Below are positions 28,914-38,065 of a stretch of 64,000 nt of DNA, in pieces. A program made the translations under genes and the position numbers. The notes beneath the pieces are model-generated. The model was not told the DNA's origin. It saw only the letters and a list, made by a program, of their open reading frames with translations, and did no database searches. How positions within the stretch are numbered: the stretch's first letter is position 1; each line of letters opens with the position of its first letter. Source of the DNA: Methylobacterium haplocladii (GTDB lineage Bacteria > Pseudomonadota > Alphaproteobacteria > Rhizobiales > Beijerinckiaceae). Where the stretch lies: positions 1 through 64,000 of the forward strand of contig NZ_BJZT01000005.1 in the NCBI RefSeq assembly GCF_007992175.1, written 5' to 3'.

Positions 28914-30446
28914 ATGAAGGACATTCTCGAGAAGCTCGCGGAGCGGCGCGATGCCGCCCGTCTCGGCGGCGGCACGAAGCGCATCGAGGCCCAGCACAAG
29001 CGCGGCAAGCTCACGGCGCGCGAGCGCATCGAACTCCTGCTCGACCACGGGTCGTTCGAGGAATTCGACATGTTCGTACAGCACCGCTCCACCGATTTCG
29101 GCATGGAGAAGCAGAAGATCCCCGGCGACGGCGTCATCACCGGCTGGGGCACGGTGAACGGCCGCACCGTCTTCCTGTTCTCGAAGGATTTTACGGTCTT
29201 CGGTGGCTCGCTCTCCGAGACGCACGCGCAAAAGATCATCAAGGTCCAGGACATGGCCCTGAAGATGCGTGCCCCGATCATCGGCATTTTCGATGCCGGC
29301 GGCGCGCGCATCCAAGAGGGCGTCGCGGCGCTCGGCGGCTACGGCGAAGTTTTTCGGCGCAACGTCGCGGCGTCCGGCGTGATCCCGCAGATCTCGGTGA
29401 TCATGGGACCATGCGCGGGCGGCGACGTCTACTCGCCGGCCATGACCGACTTCATCTTCATGGTGCGCGACACGAGCTACATGTTCGTCACCGGCCCGGA
29501 CGTGGTGAAGACCGTCACCAACGAGGTCGTGACCGCCGAAGAGCTCGGCGGCGCCAAGGTCCACACCACGAAGTCCTCGATCGCCGACGGCTCGTTCGAG
29601 AACGACGTCGAGGCGCTGCTGCAGATCCGCCGCCTGATCGACTTCCTGCCGGCCAACAACATCGACGGCGTGCCGGAGATCGAGAGCTTCGACGACGTCA
29701 ACCGGCTCGACAAGGGCCTCGACACCCTCATCCCGGACAACCCGAACAAGCCCTACGACATGGGCGAGCTCATCCGGCGCATCGTCGACGAGGAAGACTT
29801 CTTCGAGATCCAGGCGACCTACGCCCGCAACATCATCACCGGCTTCGGCCGCATCGAGGGCCGTACGGTGGGCTTCGTCGCGAACCAGCCGCTGGTGCTG
29901 GCCGGCGTGCTCGACTCGGACGCCTCCCGCAAGGCGGCGCGCTTCGTGCGCTTCTGCAACGCGTTCTCGGTGCCGATCGTGACGTTCGTCGACGTGCCGG
30001 GCTTCCTGCCGGGCACGGCGCAGGAATACGGCGGCCTGATCAAGCACGGCGCCAAGCTGCTCTTCGCCTACTCGCAGGCGACCGTGCCCCTCGTCACCAT
30101 CATCACCCGCAAGGCGTTCGGCGGCGCCTACGACGTGATGGCCTCGAAACACGTTGGCGCGGATCTCAACTACGCTTGGCCGACGGCGCAGATCGCAGTG
30201 ATGGGCGCCAAGGGCGCGGTCGAGATCATCTATCGCGCCGAGGCCGGCGACAAGGACAAGATTGCCGAGCGGACCTCCGAGTACGAGAAGCACTTCCTCT
30301 CGCCGTTCGTGGCCGCCGAGCGCGGCTACATCGACGAAGTGATCATGCCCCACTCGACCCGCAAGCGCATCGCCCGCGCGCTCGGCATGCTCCGCTCCAA
30401 GGAGATGGAGCAGCCGTGGAAGAAGCACGACAACATTCCGCTGTAG
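28914..30446 (+). CDS. pccB: Propionyl-CoA carboxylase beta chain (carboxyltransferase)
   Basis: 510 residues from ATG 28914. The carboxyltransferase subunit transfers CO2 from biotin to propionyl-CoA, giving methylmalonyl-CoA. In methylotrophs this step belongs to the ethylmalonyl-CoA pathway for glyoxylate regeneration. Both crotonase-fold halves are present: [19 protein letters not shown] and [16 protein letters not shown] in the N-half, and [17 protein letters not shown] and [15 protein letters not shown] in the C-half. The length fits PccB. The alpha subunit is not adjacent, so it must be encoded elsewhere. Confidence 0.93.
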   Translation: MKDILEKLAERRDAARLGGGTKRIEAQHKRGKLTARERIELLLDHGSFEEFDMFVQHRSTDFGMEKQKIPGDGVITGWGTVNGRTVFLFSKDFTVFGGSLSETHAQKIIKVQDMALKMRAPIIGIFDAGGARIQEGVAALGGYGEVFRRNVAASGVIPQISVIMGPCAGGDVYSPAMTDFIFMVRDTSYMFVTGPDVVKTVTNEVVTAEELGGAKVHTTKSSIADGSFENDVEALLQIRRLIDFLPANNIDGVPEIESFDDVNRLDKGLDTLIPDNPNKPYDMGELIRRIVDEEDFFEIQATYARNIITGFGRIEGRTVGFVANQPLVLAGVLDSDASRKAARFVRFCNAFSVPIVTFVDVPGFLPGTAQEYGGLIKHGAKLLFAYSQATVPLVTIITRKAFGGAYDVMASKHVGADLNYAWPTAQIAVMGAKGAVEIIYRAEAGDKDKIAERTSEYEKHFLSPFVAAERGYIDEVIMPHSTRKRIARALGMLRSKEMEQPWKKHDNIPL

Positions 30447-30465
30447 GGGGCTACATCGACCATCA

Positions 30466-30572
30466 TCCCGGGACCGCGAAGCGGAACCCGGGATCTACGA
30501 CTGGCCTGTCCCCTTTCGCAGCGTAGCATCACGGGTGGATTCCGGGTCCTCGCCTACGGCGACCCCGGAATG
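30466..30572. repeat. Pair of extragenic palindromes after pccB
   Basis: Two hairpins: ATCCCGGG (30466-30473) with CCCGGGAT (30488-30495), and ATTCCGGGTC (30540-30549) with GACCCCGGAAT-type arm at 30562-30572. Both carry the CCCGGG/CCCCGGAATGAC theme typical of dispersed repeats in this group. They could also slow or stop pccB transcription. Confidence 0.6.
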
Positions 30573-30588
30573 ACAGTGCAGTGGCTGA

Positions 30589-30885
30589 TTACTCCTCCCC
30601 CGACCCCCGATGCGCTGCGACGCAGAGCCTGACGGCCTCGTCGAGTTCGAGGTCGCGGGGATCGCCGATGTTCACGGTCTCCTCCAGGCATTTGATGAAG
30701 TAATCGCGGTCGAGCCCTGGCGAGAGGCTCGAGAACGACTTGCCGAGCCGCGTGGCGAGGTCGATCCGCTCCTCGCTGGAGCCGCGACGATACGTGCTGA
30801 GCTTGTCCGTCACCGTCAGCCGCGCCTCGGCGATACCGGCCCCGGTAAAAATAAAGAATAAGATAAAAGTAATCTTTTTCGGCAC
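30589..30885 (-). CDS. Small secreted hypothetical protein (98 aa)
   Basis: The preferred start is GTG 30885, which gives a clean signal peptide (VPKKITFILFFIFTGAGIAEA) and then a helical, charged mature part with two cysteines (DRDYFIKCLEETVNIGDP and AVRLCVAAHRG). The frame extends upstream to ATG 30975, but that would bury the signal sequence. The N-terminal region has AT-richer codons than its surroundings. No family recognised. Confidence 0.5.
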   Translation of the reverse strand: MPKKITFILFFIFTGAGIAEARLTVTDKLSTYRRGSSEERIDLATRLGKSFSSLSPGLDRDYFIKCLEETVNIGDPRDLELDEAVRLCVAAHRGSGEE

Positions 30886-31040
30886 GACCAGCCCCGTTTC
30901 CGTCCGCCTATGAAGTTTATCATAGACGATGACACCGAAAGGGACAGCGGCATTCAGGATTTCGCAATATTCCAACCCTCGTCGGATCCGAACAATAGGC
31001 CTTCTTCGTCATTGCCCCCGCAATGACGACGGAGGAGCCC

Positions 31041-31508
31041 TCAGCTCCGGTCCGCCTGCTCGATCGCAGCGCACATGGTCAGCGGGCCCTTGTCGGATTT
31101 CGAGTAGGAGCATGTGACGAGGACGCCCCCGGTAGGCACGTTGCTGTGGCGGCGGGTCTCGGCGTCGGAGCGGGCCTTGCGGGCCGCTTCCATGATCAGA
31201 TCGGCGGCGACGCCGGTCACGGCGTGGCCAGCATTGCCGAAGAGGTCGAAGAAGGCGTCCGGCACCGCCTCGCCCTTGAACTGCGCGCCGACGGAGGACG
31301 GGTAGCTGCCGCCGCAGGAGAGGGAGAGCGTCATCTCCGTCCCGGCCTTGAAGCGCACGAAGTCGTCGATGCGCTCGCCGATCTCGGCCTTCGTCTCGGC
31401 CACCACCTTGTCGGCGAGATCGCCGCAGGAATCGGCCGAGGCCGGCGCCGGGCAGAGGGGGAGGGCGGCGAGCGCGACGACGAGCGGGAAGATCCGGGAG
31501 ATGGTCAT
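31041..31508 (-). CDS. Secreted hypothetical protein with four cysteines (155 aa)
   Basis: ATG 31508 begins a signal peptide (MTISRIFPLVVALAALPLC, ending PASA). The mature chain has Cys in DSCGDL, LSCGGSYP, VTCSYSK and TMCAAIEQ, spaced for two disulfides. There is a helical middle (DAFFDLFGNAGHAVTG, IMEAARKARSDAETR). No recognised domain. It sits between pccB and the TerB-like pseudogene in the stretch of small envelope proteins. Confidence 0.6.
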   Translation of the reverse strand: MTISRIFPLVVALAALPLCPAPASADSCGDLADKVVAETKAEIGERIDDFVRFKAGTEMTLSLSCGGSYPSSVGAQFKGEAVPDAFFDLFGNAGHAVTGVAADLIMEAARKARSDAETRRHSNVPTGGVLVTCSYSKSDKGPLTMCAAIEQADRS

Positions 31509-31566
31509 CCATCGAGTCTAGGGCGCATGGCCGGCGGGGGCGAGCGCGACGTGGCGCCGCCGGACG

Positions 31567-32121
31567 TCAGGCGACATCGCCGGAGCGCCTCGTCTTGAGC
31601 ACCGACGTTCCGGGCAGAAGCCGGCGCTTCAGGCGCGCCACGGCCTCGCGCTGCAATTCGCTCGGGCTCGAATGCGCACCGGCGACCCTGTTCAACATGT
31701 CGACGAGGTGCCGCCGCTCGGACTCGGTCAGGGACTCCCGCAGAAGCGGCAGTAGCTCGTCCGCCACCAGGGAGAACGGACGCCGGGCCTGCGTGTAGTT
31801 TCATGCGCGCTCGAACATCGTCGAGATGGCCTCGACCTAGAGCGGATCCTCCATCAGTTCGAGAATCTGCGTCTTTTCGGCGGCGGTCACGGGGCTGCCG
31901 GTGTGCACGAGCTGGATCATCAGGATCGTCGCGGCGAGCCAGACGTCGCGCACCCGGCCGAGCTGCGTGCCGAAGATGTCGTGCAGCACGGACCTCGCCC
32001 GCCCCTGCAGGCCCTTGGTGTCCCGGTCGACCTCGCGCAGCGCGCGGACGATGCCGTGGACCCGCAGGACCCAGAACAGGATCCCTCCGAGAACGGCGAC
32101 CAGGAGCAGGAGGGCTGGCAT
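31567..32121 (-). pseudogene. TerB-like membrane-anchored protein gene interrupted by two in-frame stop codons
   Basis: Read as one frame from ATG 32121 (MPALLLLVAVLGGILFWVLR, a membrane anchor) to the stop at 31567, the gene encodes about 184 residues broken by TAG at 31837-31839 and TGA at 31801-31803. All pieces share one frame, with no indel needed. The joined sequence fits a TerB-like helical domain: an N-half with LAATILMIQLVHTGSPVTAAEKTQILELM and a C-half with VADELLPLLRESLTESERRHLV and HSSPSELQREAVARLKRRL. Taken apart, the pieces look like two hypothetical proteins (95 and 66 aa). Nonsense decay or a sequencing error are the simplest explanations. Confidence 0.7.
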
Positions 32122-32209
32122 CGTTCGAGTCCCCGTTGCGACGGAATCGCATCGCGACGTCGTCGGGATCAACCATTGCCGTAAGCGCGAATCAAGAGCG
32201 TTGCAGTGC

Positions 32210-33121
32210 TCAGGCCGTAGGGGGCGATCCGAGTTCGATCAGCACGATCTCCGGCGGCACGCCGAAGCGGACGCCGACATTGCTGACCCCGAGGCCGCCG
32301 GAGATGACGAGGTGGCGCCTGCCCTCGACGATGTGGCCGTAGATGTAGCGGGGATCGTGGTAGCCGGCGACGAAGGGCGAATGCCCGAACACCCGGACCT
32401 GCCCGCCATGGGTGTGACCGGACAGCGTCAGTGCGAAGCGGTCCGGGATCGTCGGAAAGATCTCGGGCTCGTGCGCCATCAGAATCGCCGGGGCGTCGTC
32501 CGTGATCTTCGCCAGCGTCCCGGGGATATCGGCGAGGCTGCGCATGTCGCGCAGGGGCTTGAAGGGCTGCTGGTCGGCGAGGCCCGCGACCCAGAACGGC
32601 CTACCGTCCTTCACCAGCCGGACGGCATCGTTCTCCATCACCGGGATGCCGCGGGCCTCCAGCACCCGGCGTGCCTCGACCGGACCCCTGCGCGCGCCGA
32701 GCGCGTCCCGGTCTTCCCACCAATCGTGGTTGCCGAGAATGGCGTGAACGCCGAGCGGCGCGCGGAAACCTTCGACCACGCGGGCGAAGTCGGTGAGCGC
32801 GACGCGCTTCCAGCTCACCCGCCACCCGCCCGGATAGTCGCCGAGCAGCAGGATCAGGTCGGACGCGAGTGCATTCGTCGCCGCGACGATCTCCGCGACC
32901 CGGTCGAGGGGCATCCAGGGCTCGCAGACATGGACATCGGCGATCACTGCGATCCGCAGCGTCAGCCCCGGCGTCCAGTCCGGCAGCATCGGCGCATAGG
33001 ACGTCACCGCCAGCCGGAAGCGCGGCTCGATGGCGAAGGCGTACGTGCCCGTCGAGCCGACGGCGAGGGCACCCGCGCCGAGCCCACCGAGCACCTGTCG
33101 ACGGCTCGGCAGGATCAGCAT
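32210..33121 (-). CDS. Tat-exported calcineurin-like metallophosphoesterase
   Basis: 303 residues from ATG 33121. A twin-arginine leader (SRRQVLGGLGAGALAVG, residues 5-21) is followed by a two-metal phosphoesterase domain: IADVHVCEPW, LLLGDYPGG, AILGNHDWWED, ILMAHEP and LSGHTHGGQV in the canonical order. It resembles YaeI/YkuE-type phosphodiesterases that act on lipid or nucleotide substrates at the membrane. Aspartate-to-tyrosine use in GDY (usually GDL/GDF-V) is common in this subgroup. Confidence 0.88.
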   Translation of the reverse strand: MLILPSRRQVLGGLGAGALAVGSTGTYAFAIEPRFRLAVTSYAPMLPDWTPGLTLRIAVIADVHVCEPWMPLDRVAEIVAATNALASDLILLLGDYPGGWRVSWKRVALTDFARVVEGFRAPLGVHAILGNHDWWEDRDALGARRGPVEARRVLEARGIPVMENDAVRLVKDGRPFWVAGLADQQPFKPLRDMRSLADIPGTLAKITDDAPAILMAHEPEIFPTIPDRFALTLSGHTHGGQVRVFGHSPFVAGYHDPRYIYGHIVEGRRHLVISGGLGVSNVGVRFGVPPEIVLIELGSPPTA

Positions 33122-33149
33122 GGCCAATCCCGCGCGCCGCCGGACGGGC

Positions 33150-33359
33150 TCAAATAAACGGCTCGTCCTCGTGGACGATCTGTGCCGATTGCCGGGCCGC
33201 GAGCTTGGTGCGGGCGGCCTGTGCGGCCAAGCTGTGAATATGGACGGCGGCGGCGAGCGCCGGCAGGGCTACGGGGCGAAAGCTCTCGCGACCCCGGCTG
33301 TCGTCCGTACCGCGCGAGCCCAGATAGGCGGCGTCCTGGCTCCGATTGGAGGCGTACAT
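33150..33359 (-). CDS. Small hypothetical protein (69 aa)
   Basis: ATG 33359 to stop 33150. Soluble, Ala/Arg-rich, beginning MYASNRSQDAAYLGSRGTDD and ending in an acidic HEDEPFI. No signal peptide, domain or strong ribosome-binding site. It is the only reasonable gene between the phosphoesterase and yajC; codon third positions are GC-rich like real genes here, but this is also true of shadows. Confidence 0.35.
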   Translation of the reverse strand: MYASNRSQDAAYLGSRGTDDSRGRESFRPVALPALAAAVHIHSLAAQAARTKLAARQSAQIVHEDEPFI

Positions 33360-33490
33360 CGGTCTTGGGTCCTGTCCCGTGTTGTCCGGGCCGTTAACCG
33401 GCCTTCGCGTGCAGATGTCGCCAGTGATCGCGACGGGGGATGAGCATCATTGCAATTCGACACCGGCATCGTCGAGACCGGGAGAATACT

Positions 33491-33589
33491 ATGCTGCGTC
33501 ATGCGATGAACGTAACCTTAAGGTTTTTCCGAAGCCCGCCTTTTGAGCATGGCGTTCTTTCAGGCAAACGTGTTGCAGTGCGGAAATAG
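33491..33589 (+). CDS. Possible 32-residue basic small protein
   Basis: ATG 33491 sits five bases after GGGAGAA, a good ribosome-binding site, and opens a 32-codon frame (MLRHAMNVTLRFFRSPPF..., basic end VAVRK) ending at TAG 33587-33589. It lies in the otherwise empty 400-base region before yajC. It could be a leader peptide or a chance frame. Confidence 0.22.
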   Translation: MLRHAMNVTLRFFRSPPFEHGVLSGKRVAVRK

Positions 33590-33651
33590 GGTCGGCCATC
33601 CGGCCTCGGACGCTTGCTGCAGCGGCGACGACCCGACCGCGATCGGCGCCG

Positions 33652-33679
33652 TTGCTTTCGGGTCGCCCGTGGCTATAGT
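33652..33679 (+). promoter_or_regulatory. Candidate promoter for the yajC-secDF operon
   Basis: TTGCTT at 33652-33657 and TATAGT at 33674-33679 with a 16-base spacer, about 83 bases before the yajC start. It fits a housekeeping sigma-70 promoter. The rest of 33590-33761 shows no gene. Confidence 0.4.
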
Positions 33680-33761
33680 CCGCGCGCTTTTCGACAGGCT
33701 GAAGCCCAACCCATCGCCCGGACACGCCGCGGCGCGGGTCGTCGCACCATCAGGAGTTTTC

Positions 33762-34100
33762 GTGCTGATTACCCCCGCCTTCGCGCAAGGAGCCGGCGCC
33801 GCCTCCAGCGGCAGCGAGATCGCCTTGCAGCTGGTGCCCTTCGCCCTGATCTTCGTGATCATGTACTTCCTGATCCTGCGGCCGCAGCAGCGGCGGCTGA
33901 AGGATCACCAGTCCATGGTGAAGAGCCTGCGCCGCGACGACACGATCGTGACCACGGGCGGCCTGGTCGGACGCGTCACCAAGGTGATCGACGAGGCCAC
34001 CGAGGTGGAGGTCGAGATCGCCCCGAACGTCCGCGTGAAGATCGTGCGCAGCATGATCTCCGAGGTTCGGGTCAAGGGCGGCCCGGTCAAGGCGGCCTGA
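33762..34100 (+). CDS. yajC: Sec translocon accessory protein YajC
   Basis: 112 residues from GTG 33762, with CAGGAG six bases upstream. An upstream in-frame start at 33543 is rejected because it only adds non-conserved sequence. A single membrane helix (about residues 22-42, LVPFALIFVIMYFLILRPQQ) is followed by the family motif RRLKDHQSMVKSLRRDDTIVTTGGLVG. YajC joins SecDF to the SecYEG channel. It starts the yajC-secD-secF operon. Confidence 0.95.
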   Translation: MLITPAFAQGAGAASSGSEIALQLVPFALIFVIMYFLILRPQQRRLKDHQSMVKSLRRDDTIVTTGGLVGRVTKVIDEATEVEVEIAPNVRVKIVRSMISEVRVKGGPVKAA

Positions 34101-34169
34101 GGCGGTGCGGCGGGAGGCGGGTCCCGTACCCGCCATCCCTGACAAAAGAAGAAGAGCTGGAACCGGCGG

Positions 34170-35765
34170 ATGCTGCGCTTTTCGAAGTCCAAGATCATTG
34201 GGACGCTCGCCGTCATCCTCGTCGGGCTCAGCCTCGCGATCCCGAGCTTCTTCTCCCCTGAGCAGCGCAAGGGCTTCATGGCCGCGCTGCCGAGCTTCGT
34301 CCCGCACTGGATCATCCCCCAGCGCGCGATCGTGCTCGGCCTCGACCTGCAGGGCGGCTCGCAGCTGCTGCTGGAGGTCGACCAGAACGAGCTGACCGGG
34401 TCGATGGTCAAGGGACTGCGCGACGACGTCCGCCGCGCGCTGCAGCAGGAGAACGTCAGGGCCGACGGCGGCATCCAGACCCTCAAGCGCGGCGTGCAGG
34501 TCCGCATCACGGACGCGGCCGGTCGGGCCAAGATCATGCCGAAACTGCGCGAGCTGTCGCAGCCGATCCAGAGCCTCGCCGCCGCCGGCACCCTCGACGT
34601 CGCCGAGCAGCCCGACGGCCAGATCACGCTGACCTACACCGATGCCGGCATCGTCGACCGCACCCGCCGCGCGGTGAGCCAGGGCATCGAGGTCATCCGC
34701 CGCCGCCTCGATTCCACTGGCACCCTCGAACCCTCGATCCAGCAGCAGGGCGCCGACCGCATCCTGGTGCAGGTGCCGGGCGAGCAGAACCCGGAGCGGC
34801 TCGAGAAGCTCCTCGGCTCGACCGCCAAGCTCGAATTCCGCATGCTGGCGGACAGCCCGTCCGGCGACGTCGACATGCTGCCCTCCAAGGACGAGAAGGG
34901 CGCCAAGGTGCCCGTCGAGCGCCGCGTCATGGCCGATGGCGGCGAGCTGACCGACGCGCAGCCTGCCTTCGACACGCAGACGCACGAGCCCATGGTGAGC
35001 TTCAAGTTCAACCTGCGCGGCGCCCAGCGCTTCGGTCAGGCGACCTCGGAGAACGTCGGCCGCCGCATGGCGATCGTTCTCGACAACGAGGTGGTCTCGG
35101 CCCCCGTGATCCGCACCGCGATCACCGGCGGCTCTGGCCAAATCACCGGCAACTTCACCGTCCAGCAGGCGAACGACCTTTCGGTGCTGCTGCGCGCCGG
35201 GGCGCTGCCCGCGAAATTCACGGTGGTCGAGCGGCGCGTCGTCGGCCCCGGCCTCGGCAAGGACTCGATCGAGGCGGGCAAGCTCGCCACCGGCGTCGCC
35301 GCCATCCTCGTCGTCTGCTTCATGTTCCTGACCTACGGCACCTTCGGCTTCTTCGCGAACATCGCGCTCGCCGTGCACGTCGGCCTGATCCTCGGGCTGA
35401 TGTCCGTGCTGGAAGCGACGATGACGCTGCCCGGCATCGCCGGCATCGTGCTCACAATCGGCACCGCGGTCGATTCGAACGTGCTGATCTACGAGCGCAT
35501 GCGCGAGGAGCAGAGGGCCGGGCGATCCCTGGTCTCGGCGCTTCAGGCCGGCTTCGACCGGGCCTTCGCGACCATCATCGACTCGAACTCAACCATGGCG
35601 ATCGCCGCGCTGATCCTGTTCTTCATGGGCTCCGGTCCGGTGAAGGGGTTCGCGGTCGTGTTCATCCTCGGCATCCTCACCACCGTGATCACGGCCGTGA
35701 CGCTGACCCGCATGATGATCGCGCTGTGGTACAAGTACGCGCGGCCCAAGGCTCTTCCGTTCTAG
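34170..35765 (+). CDS. secD: Protein translocase subunit SecD
   Basis: 531 residues from ATG 34170. The first helix is at the N-terminus; a large periplasmic P1 domain follows, with the signature GLDLQGGSQLLLEV. The C-terminal part holds five helices with the RND-like motif (AVDSNVLIYERMREE, about residue 435). SecD and SecF use the proton-motive force to pull proteins through SecYEG. Separate secD and secF genes are normal in proteobacteria. Confidence 0.96.
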   Translation: MLRFSKSKIIGTLAVILVGLSLAIPSFFSPEQRKGFMAALPSFVPHWIIPQRAIVLGLDLQGGSQLLLEVDQNELTGSMVKGLRDDVRRALQQENVRADGGIQTLKRGVQVRITDAAGRAKIMPKLRELSQPIQSLAAAGTLDVAEQPDGQITLTYTDAGIVDRTRRAVSQGIEVIRRRLDSTGTLEPSIQQQGADRILVQVPGEQNPERLEKLLGSTAKLEFRMLADSPSGDVDMLPSKDEKGAKVPVERRVMADGGELTDAQPAFDTQTHEPMVSFKFNLRGAQRFGQATSENVGRRMAIVLDNEVVSAPVIRTAITGGSGQITGNFTVQQANDLSVLLRAGALPAKFTVVERRVVGPGLGKDSIEAGKLATGVAAILVVCFMFLTYGTFGFFANIALAVHVGLILGLMSVLEATMTLPGIAGIVLTIGTAVDSNVLIYERMREEQRAGRSLVSALQAGFDRAFATIIDSNSTMAIAALILFFMGSGPVKGFAVVFILGILTTVITAVTLTRMMIALWYKYARPKALPF

Positions 35766-35828
35766 GCCGTCGAGTTTCTCCACGGGGCGGCACGCCGCCC
35801 CGACACGCACGTTGCACCGAGACAGACC

Positions 35829-36770
35829 ATGCGCCTGCTCCGCCTCTGGCCCGATGAATCGCATTTCGACTTCATGCGCTTCCGCCGGCTGACCTTTCCG
35901 CTCTCGGCGGTGCTGTCGATCGCGACCGTTCTGCTGTTCCTCACGGTCGGCCTGAATTTCGGCATCGACTTTAAGGGCGGCACGCTGGTCGAGCTGCAGG
36001 CCAAGTCCGGCGAGGCGAACATCGCCGAGATCCGCCACACCGCCAACGGCTTCGGCTTCGGCGAGGCGGAAGTGCAGGAGCTGAGCGGGCAGGGCAACGT
36101 GCTGGTGCGCCTGCCGCTCCAGGCCGGCGAGCAAGGCCAGACCGCCGTGATGCAGAAGGCGCACGCCGCCTTCGACGCGGGCTACGATTTCCGCCGTACC
36201 GAGACCGTCGGCCCCCGCGTCTCGGGCGAGCTGGTGCAGTCGGGCACGATCGGCGTCGTCCTCTCGGTCGTGGCGGTGCTGCTCTACCTGTGGTTCCGCT
36301 TCGAGCGCGAACTGGCGCTCGGCGCCATCGTCGGCACCCTGCACGATATCGTGCTCACGGTGGGCATCTTCATCATCACCCGCATCGAGTTCAACATGAC
36401 CTCGATCGCCGCGATCCTCACCATCGTCGGGTACTCGCTGAACGAGACCGTGGTGGTGTTCGACCGGACCCGGGAGCTGATGCGCCGCTACAAGACGATC
36501 CCGACCGTCGAGCTCCTGAACCTCTCGATCAACTCGACCATGTCGCGGACCGTGATGACCTCGATCTCGTCGTCTCTGGCGCTGCTGTCGCTGGTGCTGT
36601 TCGGCGGCGAGGCGATCCACGGCTTCGCCATCGTCATGCTGGCCGGTGTGGTGATCTGCACCTATTCCGCGATCTTCGTCTCGACGCCCTCGCTGATCTA
36701 TATCGGCCTGATGCTCTCGGGCGCGAAGTCCGCGCAGCGCGACAGCGGCCTCGCGCAGGCCGCCGAGTAG
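35829..36770 (+). CDS. secF: Protein translocase subunit SecF
   Basis: 313 residues from ATG 35829. Signature LNFGIDFKGGTLVELQ near residue 45 and the C-terminal GYSLNETVVVFDRTREL motif (about 205-220), with six predicted helices. It follows secD by 63 bases in the same operon. Length and order match other alphaproteobacteria. Confidence 0.96.
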   Translation: MRLLRLWPDESHFDFMRFRRLTFPLSAVLSIATVLLFLTVGLNFGIDFKGGTLVELQAKSGEANIAEIRHTANGFGFGEAEVQELSGQGNVLVRLPLQAGEQGQTAVMQKAHAAFDAGYDFRRTETVGPRVSGELVQSGTIGVVLSVVAVLLYLWFRFERELALGAIVGTLHDIVLTVGIFIITRIEFNMTSIAAILTIVGYSLNETVVVFDRTRELMRRYKTIPTVELLNLSINSTMSRTVMTSISSSLALLSLVLFGGEAIHGFAIVMLAGVVICTYSAIFVSTPSLIYIGLMLSGAKSAQRDSGLAQAAE

Positions 36771-36777
36771 GAGCGGC

Positions 36778-37173
36778 ATGGACGGGCGCCTGCACGACAC
36801 GATTCCATCGGGTTTCGTTCCCGGCCGCTACGGCATCGACGCCTACGGCAATGGCGGCTTTCGCTTTGCCGACATGTCGCATCGCGGCTCGGTGCTGATG
36901 CTGCCCTCGGGCATCCGGGCCTGGCACGCGGCGGATGCCGGCGGCATCGATCTCGCGGGGCTCCGCCCGGTGATCGCCGAGAGCGAGCGCATCGAATTGC
37001 TGCTGGTCGGTACCGGGCTCGACATCGTGCCGCTGCCCGAATCCCTGCGCCGGCGCCTCAAGGACAGCGGCATCGGCCTCGACGTGATGCAGACGGGGGC
37101 CGCAGCGCGGACCTACAACATCCTTCTGGGTGAGAACCGCAAGGTTGCCGCCGCGTTGATAGCGGTCGCATGA
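36778..37173 (+). CDS. Mth938-like domain protein (DUF498/NDUFAF3 family)
   Basis: 131 residues from ATG 36778, seven bases after secF. Contains the typical core YGNGGFRFADMSHRGSVLML and ELLLVGTGLDIVPLPESLRRRLKDSGIGLDVMQTGAAARTYNIL (two stretches around 22-40 and 73-115). Homologues include the complex I assembly factor NDUFAF3. Its partner downstream resembles NDUFAF6, so both may help complex I assembly (inference). Translational coupling to secF is likely. Confidence 0.88.
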   Translation: MDGRLHDTIPSGFVPGRYGIDAYGNGGFRFADMSHRGSVLMLPSGIRAWHAADAGGIDLAGLRPVIAESERIELLLVGTGLDIVPLPESLRRRLKDSGIGLDVMQTGAAARTYNILLGENRKVAAALIAVA

Positions 37174-37183
37174 CGAGGACCGC

Positions 37184-38065
37184 GTGACCAAGACCGAGAC
37201 CAGCGTCGCGGCCCCCGACGAAGGTCTCGCCTTCGCCTTCCGCCATTGCGAGCAGCTGGTCCGCGAGGGCGACCCCGATCGCTACTTCGCCACCTTGTTT
37301 GCGCCGGTCGCCTTCCGGCCCCACCTCTTCGCCCTCGGTGCCTTCAGCCTCACCGTCGCCCGGGTGCGCGACGCCGCCTCCAATCCCATGGCCGGCGAGA
37401 TCCGCCTGCAATGGTGGCGCGATGCGCTACAGGGGGAGGCGAGGGGGGACGTGAAGGCCAATCCCGTCGCGGCCGCCCTCGACGACGCCATCGTCAAGCG
37501 TCGGCTCGGCCGCCAGCCCTTCGTCGACCTGATCGATGCGCGGGTCTTCGACCTCTACGACGACCCGATGCCGCGGGTGAACGACCTCGAAGGCTATTGC
37601 GGCGAGACCGCCTCGTCGCTGATCCGCCTCGGCGGCCTCGTGCTCGCCGACGGCGCCGAACCGGGGGGCGCAGCCGCCGCGGGCCATGCCGGCGTCGCCT
37701 ACGGCGTCACCGGCCTTCTGAGGGCGCTCCCCTGGCACGCGCGCAACGGGCAGGTCTACCTGCCGGCCGACCTGCTGCGCGAGAACGGAGTCACCCGCGA
37801 GGACATCGTCTCGGGCCGGGGCGGACCGGGGCTGGTGCGCGCCTGCGCCGAGCTCCGCAGGCTCGCCCGCCGCCATCTCAAGTCCTGCGAGGCGGCCCGC
37901 GCCACCATCGCGCCCGCCGCCCGCCCGGCCTTCCTGCCGGCCGCCCTCGTCGAGGGGTATCTCTCCGCCATGGAGCGATTGAGCTACGACCCGCTCAACA
38001 CGACGATCGAGATGTCGCGCTGGCGGAGACTCTGGCGGTTGTGGCGGGCGGCGAAGAGAGGCTGA
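37184..38065 (+). CDS. Squalene/phytoene synthase-family protein (NDUFAF6-like)
   Basis: 293 residues from GTG 37184. All-helical isoprenoid-synthase fold with RDPDRYFATLFAP-like opening, IRLQWWRDAL and YCGETASSLIRL. The second Asp-rich motif of true phytoene or squalene synthases is weak, as in NDUFAF6, a complex I assembly factor. Position after yajC-secDF and the Mth938 gene is conserved in Hyphomicrobiales and argues against a carotenoid or hopanoid enzyme. Enzymatic activity should not be assumed. Confidence 0.82.
   Translation: MTKTETSVAAPDEGLAFAFRHCEQLVREGDPDRYFATLFAPVAFRPHLFALGAFSLTVARVRDAASNPMAGEIRLQWWRDALQGEARGDVKANPVAAALDDAIVKRRLGRQPFVDLIDARVFDLYDDPMPRVNDLEGYCGETASSLIRLGGLVLADGAEPGGAAAAGHAGVAYGVTGLLRALPWHARNGQVYLPADLLRENGVTREDIVSGRGGPGLVRACAELRRLARRHLKSCEAARATIAPAARPAFLPAALVEGYLSAMERLSYDPLNTTIEMSRWRRLWRLWRAAKRG

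Noticed and set aside
33543..33761. Longer yajC starting 73 codons upstream
   Set aside because: The added residues show no conservation, while GTG 33762 has a good ribosome-binding site and gives the normal length.
37184..38065. Carotenoid or hopanoid role for the phytoene synthase-like gene
   Set aside because: Weak Asp-rich motifs and the conserved place behind secDF and Mth938 point to the NDUFAF6-like group instead.
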